From the NCBI GenBank assembly GCA_903834835.1, contig CAILKO010000045.1:1-64000 (forward strand): a DNA stretch of 64,000 nt, read 5' to 3'. Shown in pieces: positions 60,292-64,000 of this stretch; the first letter of the stretch is position 1; each line of letters begins with the position of its first letter. The stretch comes from an uncultured Pseudomonadota bacterium (GTDB lineage: Bacteria > Pseudomonadota > Gammaproteobacteria > Burkholderiales > SG8-39). The notes under the pieces are model-generated. The model had not been told where the DNA came from, searched no databases, and saw only the letters and a program-made list of their open reading frames with translations. Both the position numbers and the translations under genes were made by a program.

Positions 60292-60804
60292 CTAGCGTCC
60301 GGCCGCGAGCCTGCGCCGGAAGAGCGGCTGTGGCTCCTGGGCGGAGACCTGGTACTGATCGCTGAATTCGCCGAAGGCGGCCAGGGCATCTTCGAGATTC
60401 TCCGAATCCCGGAGCACGAACGCATCGAAGCCGCAGCGCTCGAGCATGAGCAGCTGATCGCGCAGCAGCTCGCCGAAGGCGCGCAGCTCGCCCTTGTATC
60501 CGTAACGCTCCCGCAGCAGGCGTCCCGAGGAATTGATCCGGCCATCGCCGAATTTCGCCGCCCTGACCGCTACGATTGTGAAGCGATCCAGATCCGCAAC
60601 GATGTCACCCGGCTCGTCGGCACCGTCCAGCCAGACGCCCAGCCTGCCGGAACCGGCGGCGGCGATCAGGGCCTCGCGGGATGACTTCCAGAGTGAGAGC
60701 GGCACAATCGAATCGCCCTCGGCCGCCTGCTCTACAGTCGCATCAGGAGGCAGCAGTCTCCAGCTGTCCTCGACCACCTTGCGATTTCTTATCAGCTTTG
60801 CCAT
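60292..60804 (-). CDS. DUF934-family protein of the sulfite-reduction operon
   Basis: 170 aa from MAKLIRNRKVVEDSW. Family elements DGADEPGDIVADLDRFTIVAVRAAKFGDGRINSSGRLLRERYGY and RRCGFDAF-like ERCGFDAFVLRD are present. DUF934 genes usually follow cysI in proteobacteria lacking a cysJ flavoprotein, and they are thought to help electron supply or assembly of sulfite reductase; the role is not proven. The start lies inside cysI: the coding regions overlap by 62 bases in different frames. Confidence 0.88.
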   Translation of the reverse strand: MAKLIRNRKVVEDSWRLLPPDATVEQAAEGDSIVPLSLWKSSREALIAAAGSGRLGVWLDGADEPGDIVADLDRFTIVAVRAAKFGDGRINSSGRLLRERYGYKGELRAFGELLRDQLLMLERCGFDAFVLRDSENLEDALAAFGEFSDQYQVSAQEPQPLFRRRLAAGR

Positions 60805-62449
60805 AGACACGTTCCTTGAAGGGCTCGATGCCGATCCTGCGCACCACGTCGATGAAGCGCTCGGCGTCCGAATCGCGCTGCTCGATATAGAGATCGATCA
60901 GCTGCTGCACGACATCCGGAATTTCTTCCTGCGAGAAGGCGGGTCCGAGCACCTTGCCGATACTCGCGGCGGTACCCTGCGCACCGCCGACCTGCACCTG
61001 ATAGAACTCCTCGCCCTGCTTGTCGACCCCGAGCACGCCGATGTGGCCGACATGATGATGGCCGCAGGCATTGATGCAGCCCGAGATGTTGAGGTCGATC
61101 TCGCCGATGTCCAACAGATAATCGAGATCGTCGAAGCGGCGCTGGATGGCCTCGGCTACAGGAATCGAGCGGGCGTTGGCCAGCGCGCAAAAATCGCCTC
61201 CCGGACAGCAGATGATATTGGTCAGCAGGCCGACGTTCGGCGTCGCCATGCCGAGCGCCTTTGCCTCATCCCACAGAGCTTTCAGATCGCGCCTGCGCAC
61301 ATCCGCCAGAACGATGTTCTGTTCGTGCGTAATGCGCATTTCGCCGAAGCTGAAACGATCCGCGAGCGCCGCGATGCGGTCCATCTCGTCGGCGGTCGCG
61401 TCGCCCGGCGGCACGCCGGTCTTCTTCAGCGAGAGCGTCACTGCGGCATAGCCCGCGACGCGGTGCGGATGCACATTGCGCCGGCACCAGGCGGCAAATC
61501 CTTTATCGGATGCGATCAGGGCCTCGATTTCCGGCATCGTAGCGGCGAGTGTTTCGTAAGCCGGCTGGGTGAAGCGTGCGCCGACCCGGTCGACCTCCTC
61601 CTGGATGAGGGTCGCAGGGCCATCCCGGAGGTGGGCCCACTCGGCCTCCACGTCCCGCGCAAACACCTCGGGACCCAGTTCCTTGACCAGAATCTTGATC
61701 CGCGCCTTGTATAGATTGTCGCGCCGGCCGTGAAGGTTGTAGACGCGCAGAATGGCGTCCATGTAGGTAAGCAGATGCTGCCAGGGCAGGAACTCGCGTA
61801 TTACATGCCCCACGAGGGGCGTGCGCCCGAGCCCGCCGCCGACCGCCACCCGGAAACCCGTCTCCCCGGCCCCATTGCGGACCGCCGCAATGCCGATATC
61901 GTGCACAAGTATCGCTGCCCGATCCTCGGGACTGCCGGACACAGCGATCTTGAACTTGCGCGGCAGCCAGTTGAACTCCGGGTGAAACGTGGACCACTGC
62001 CGGAGAATTTCGCACCAGACGAGCGGGTCGACCACTTCATCGGGGGCAATCCCCGCGAACGGGTCGCTGGTGATATTGCGCACGCAGTTGCCCGAGGTCT
62101 GAATGGCGTGCATCTGCACCTCGGCAAGGGAGGCGAGCACATCCGGGGCATCCTTCAGCGCGATCCAGTTGAACTGTATGTTCTGGCGCGTCGTGAAGTG
62201 CCCGTAGCCGCGGTCCCACCTGCGTGCGATGAGCGCAAGCTGCCGCAACTGGCGCGAGGCCAGCATACCGTAGGGAATCGCTACGCGCAGCATCGGCGCA
62301 TGACGCTGTACGTAGAGGCCGTTGCGCAGCCGGAGCTGACGAAACTCGTCCTCGCCCAGCGTGCCGGCCAGATAACGCGAGGTCTGGCCCCTGAACTGGT
62401 GGACACGCTCGTCCACCAGGTTTTGGTCGATCGGGTCGTATTGGTACAT
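60743..62449 (-). CDS. cysI: sulfite reductase hemoprotein (nitrite/sulfite reductase family)
   Basis: 568 aa from MYQYDPIDQNLVDERV. The N-terminal ferredoxin-like repeats contain GHFTTRQNIQFNWI and the siroheme-binding Arg/Lys segments (NCVRNITSDPFAG, PRKFKIAVSG). The 4Fe-4S/siroheme ligands are Cys-x5-Cys in CCPGGDFC and Cys-x3-Cys in CINAC. It reduces sulfite to sulfide with six electrons. No cysJ partner is seen. Divergent from cysB, which fits control by sulfur status. An AT-rich 135-bp region lies upstream. Confidence 0.95.
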   Translation of the reverse strand: MYQYDPIDQNLVDERVHQFRGQTSRYLAGTLGEDEFRQLRLRNGLYVQRHAPMLRVAIPYGMLASRQLRQLALIARRWDRGYGHFTTRQNIQFNWIALKDAPDVLASLAEVQMHAIQTSGNCVRNITSDPFAGIAPDEVVDPLVWCEILRQWSTFHPEFNWLPRKFKIAVSGSPEDRAAILVHDIGIAAVRNGAGETGFRVAVGGGLGRTPLVGHVIREFLPWQHLLTYMDAILRVYNLHGRRDNLYKARIKILVKELGPEVFARDVEAEWAHLRDGPATLIQEEVDRVGARFTQPAYETLAATMPEIEALIASDKGFAAWCRRNVHPHRVAGYAAVTLSLKKTGVPPGDATADEMDRIAALADRFSFGEMRITHEQNIVLADVRRRDLKALWDEAKALGMATPNVGLLTNIICCPGGDFCALANARSIPVAEAIQRRFDDLDYLLDIGEIDLNISGCINACGHHHVGHIGVLGVDKQGEEFYQVQVGGAQGTAASIGKVLGPAFSQEEIPDVVQQLIDLYIEQRDSDAERFIDVVRRIGIEPFKERVYGKADKKSQGGRGQLETAAS

Positions 62450-62583
62450 GAGGACGCGGAGCCTACTCTGGTGTAATATAAATATTAATAATAAAAAATA
62501 CTTAAGCAAATTCTATTTAGTTATATAGAACTAGCCGGCCGGACCGCCCATACAGGCACCGGCCCACACGACGGGCCCGCACC
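62450..62583. promoter_or_regulatory. AT-rich divergent cysI/cysB promoter region
   Basis: 134 bp between the two start codons. The part of about 62470-62530 is markedly AT-rich (TAATATAAATATTAATAATAAAAAATAC), unlike the rest of the window, and includes the dyad TAGTT-ATATAG-AACTA (62518-62533). CysB binding sites are AT-rich and poorly defined, so control of both genes by CysB is plausible. Confidence 0.5.
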
Positions 62584-63531
62584 ATGAAACTGCAACAACT
62601 GCGCTACCTCTGCGAAGTCGCTCGACGCGGACTCAACGTCTCCGAAGCCGCCGAGGCACTGCACACCTCGCAGCCCGGGGTGTCGAAACAGATCCGCGCA
62701 CTCGAGGACGAACTCGGGATACAGGTATTCGTGCGCAACGGCAAACGACTCGTCGCCGTGACCGAGCCAGGCAAGACCGCGATCGAGATCGCGGAACGCA
62801 TCCTGGCGGAAGTGCGGAATCTTAAGCGAGCGGGCGAGGAATTCGCAAACGAATCGCTCGGCATGCTGACGATTGCCACGACCCACACCCAGGCGCGCTA
62901 TGCGCTGCCGGCCTGCGTGGCCGAGTTCAAGCGTCAGTTTCCCGAGGTCGGCTTCACCATCCATCAGGGCACGCCCACCCAGATCTGCGAACAGGTGCTG
63001 TCGGGCGACGCCGATATCTGCGTCGCCACCGAGGGCATCTCCGCGTACCCCGACCTCGTATCGCTGCCCTGCTACCAGTGGAACCGGGTGGTCGTCGTGC
63101 CGCCCAAGCACCCGCTGCTGAAAATCACGCCGCTCACGCTGGAAGCAGTCTGCAAGTACCCGATCGTGACCTACGACTACGCCTTCGCGGGCCGTTCGCT
63201 GGTACAGAAAGCCTTCCAGACGCGCGGCCTCACGCCGAATGTCGTGCTGACGGCGCACGATGCGGACGTCATCAAGACCTATGTCGAACTCGGACTGGGC
63301 GTCGGAATCATGGCCAAGATCGCCTACGACCCGGAGCGCGACCGCAATCTGCGCGTCATCGACGCGGGCCACCTGTTCGAGTCAAGCACCACGCGGCTCG
63401 GGATTAAGCGCGGCGCCTATCTGCGACGCTACGCCTACGCCTTCATCGAAATGTTCGCGCCGCACCTGCCGCGCAAGATCGTCGAGGCCGCCGTGCTGGG
63501 GGCGGATGAAGGATCGCGCTACGAGCTGTGA
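62584..63531 (+). CDS. cysB: LysR-family regulator CysB
   Basis: 315 aa. N-terminal winged helix about 1-60: MKLQQLRYLCEVARRGLNVSEAAEALHTSQPGVSKQIRALEDELG, the exact CysB/Cbl type. The effector domain contains TTHTQARYALP, QGTPTQICEQVLSGDADICVATE, and VIKTYVELGLGVGIMAKIAYD. In relatives it activates sulfur-assimilation genes in response to N-acetylserine or O-acetylserine. It is next to cysI as target. Its stop lies 13 bp inside the convergent PHA depolymerase gene. Confidence 0.95.
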   Translation: MKLQQLRYLCEVARRGLNVSEAAEALHTSQPGVSKQIRALEDELGIQVFVRNGKRLVAVTEPGKTAIEIAERILAEVRNLKRAGEEFANESLGMLTIATTHTQARYALPACVAEFKRQFPEVGFTIHQGTPTQICEQVLSGDADICVATEGISAYPDLVSLPCYQWNRVVVVPPKHPLLKITPLTLEAVCKYPIVTYDYAFAGRSLVQKAFQTRGLTPNVVLTAHDADVIKTYVELGLGVGIMAKIAYDPERDRNLRVIDAGHLFESSTTRLGIKRGAYLRRYAYAFIEMFAPHLPRKIVEAAVLGADEGSRYEL

Positions 63532-64000
63532 GCCCGGCTGACGCTGCGCCGCTGCCGCGCAGCGCTATCGCGTATGAACGACCGGATCCTGGGATAGATC
63601 ATCTCGCGCCAGCGCCGGCCGCTGAAGATTCCGTAGTGCCCCACACCCGGCGCCTCGTAGTGCTCGCGCTTCGCCTCGGCAATCCCCGTGCAGAGCTCGT
63701 GCGCCGCGCGGGTCTGACCATTGCCGGAAATATCGTCCTTCTCGCCCTCGATCGTGAGGAGAGCCGTGTCACGGATCGCGGCCGGTCGCACGAGTTCCTC
63801 CCCGACGAACATCCTGCCTTTCGGCAGCGCGAAATCCTGGAACACCGTCCGGATCGTATCGAGGTAGTACTCGGCAGGCAGGTCGAGGACCGCGTTGTAC
63901 TCGTCGTAGAACCGGCGGTGCGCCTGCGCCGACTGGCCGTCCCCCGCGATCAGGTGGTTGTAGTAGTCCCAGTGGGCCCCGAGATGCCGGTCCGGATTCA
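63519..64000 (-). CDS. polyhydroxyalkanoate depolymerase, intracellular (C-terminal part)
   Basis: The frame is open to the window edge, so only the last 160 residues are visible. HWDYYNHLIAGDGQSAQAHRRFYDEYNAVLDLPAEYYLDTI, FALPKGRMFVG, TALLTIEGEKDDISGNGQT and the closing GVGHYGIFSGRRWREMIYPRI are characteristic of the PHB_depo_C domain of PhaZ. The catalytic Asp (EGEKDD) and His (GVGHYG) are present; the Ser lies outside. It degrades storage polyhydroxybutyrate, consistent with a PHA-forming betaproteobacterium. Confidence 0.92.
   Translation of the reverse strand, partial: NPDRHLGAHWDYYNHLIAGDGQSAQAHRRFYDEYNAVLDLPAEYYLDTIRTVFQDFALPKGRMFVGEELVRPAAIRDTALLTIEGEKDDISGNGQTRAAHELCTGIAEAKREHYEAPGVGHYGIFSGRRWREMIYPRIRSFIRDSAARQRRSVSRAHSS

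Noticed and set aside
1..64000. CRISPR arrays, tRNA or rRNA genes
   Set aside because: No regularly spaced short repeats, cloverleaf-like sequences or rRNA segments were recognised by eye; a covariance-model scan for tRNA would settle the point.

Overview
The window is about 64 kb of GC-rich DNA with dense, short-spaced genes on both strands. It looks like a chromosomal segment of a free-living betaproteobacterium, probably Burkholderiales-like. The reasons are a lone Bug/TctC periplasmic binding protein, the gene order glyA-nrdR-ribD-ribE, the block cobA-DUF934-cysI divergent from cysB, an intracellular polyhydroxyalkanoate depolymerase, and TRAP and ribose-type ABC importers. The taxonomic call is inference from gene content. 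I saw no rRNA, tRNA or CRISPR array.

Layout. 1-0.3 kb: the 3' end of an IS30-type transposase and a 30-bp perfect palindrome. 0.3-8.4 kb: potassium uptake, with two kup paralogues, two YCII-domain proteins, an MFS transporter, and a KdpE/KdpD-like two-component pair whose kinase lacks the KdpD N-terminal region. 8.5-13.3 kb: an HDOD protein, a globin and a nitrate-type ABC importer. Sigma-54 promoters precede the globin and nrtA, NtrC-like sites lie upstream of nrtA, and a C-rich small RNA candidate with a strong terminator follows the operon. 13.3-19.4 kb: a PsiF protein, a tiny lipoprotein coupled to a membrane protein, an AI-2E family exporter, an MFS transporter and an unrecognised 546-aa protein. 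18.4-22.3 kb: a TRAP importer operon with a hydroxyacyl-CoA-type dehydrogenase. 22.4-26.6 kb: core metabolism (ribE, ribD, nrdR, glyA, a YbaK deacylase).

26.7-49.3 kb is a large catabolic region: a Bug binding protein, molybdenum-hydroxylase accessory genes (mocA-like, xdhC), the small and medium subunits of a CoxMSL/xanthine-dehydrogenase-type enzyme without its large subunit, two Rieske oxygenases plus a decayed third, two luciferase-like monooxygenases, two short-chain dehydrogenases, a CrtI-like flavoprotein, two amidohydrolases, two cupins, an alpha/beta hydrolase with a changed catalytic triad, and a ribose-type ABC importer with two different permeases. Together they suggest import and oxidative breakdown of an unidentified organic compound.

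49.4-57 kb: galE, then a tight gene pair that I regard as the most interesting object here. A Slam/type XI-like outer-membrane protein (TPR plus beta-barrel) is followed 17 bp later by a 1606-aa exported protein with a FecR domain, a Ser/Gly/Thr-rich linker and four tandem TbpB-like units. 57-64 kb: a fumarylacetoacetase-family hydrolase, dsbB, panB, and the siroheme/sulfite-reduction block with cysB, ending in a truncated PHA depolymerase gene.

A second unexplained signal is a family of four intergenic AT-rich palindromes (153-182, 26583-26616, 49318-49355, 56962-57005). They share the core TAGTAAC-N6-GTTACTA, while their outer arms differ from copy to copy yet stay self-complementary.
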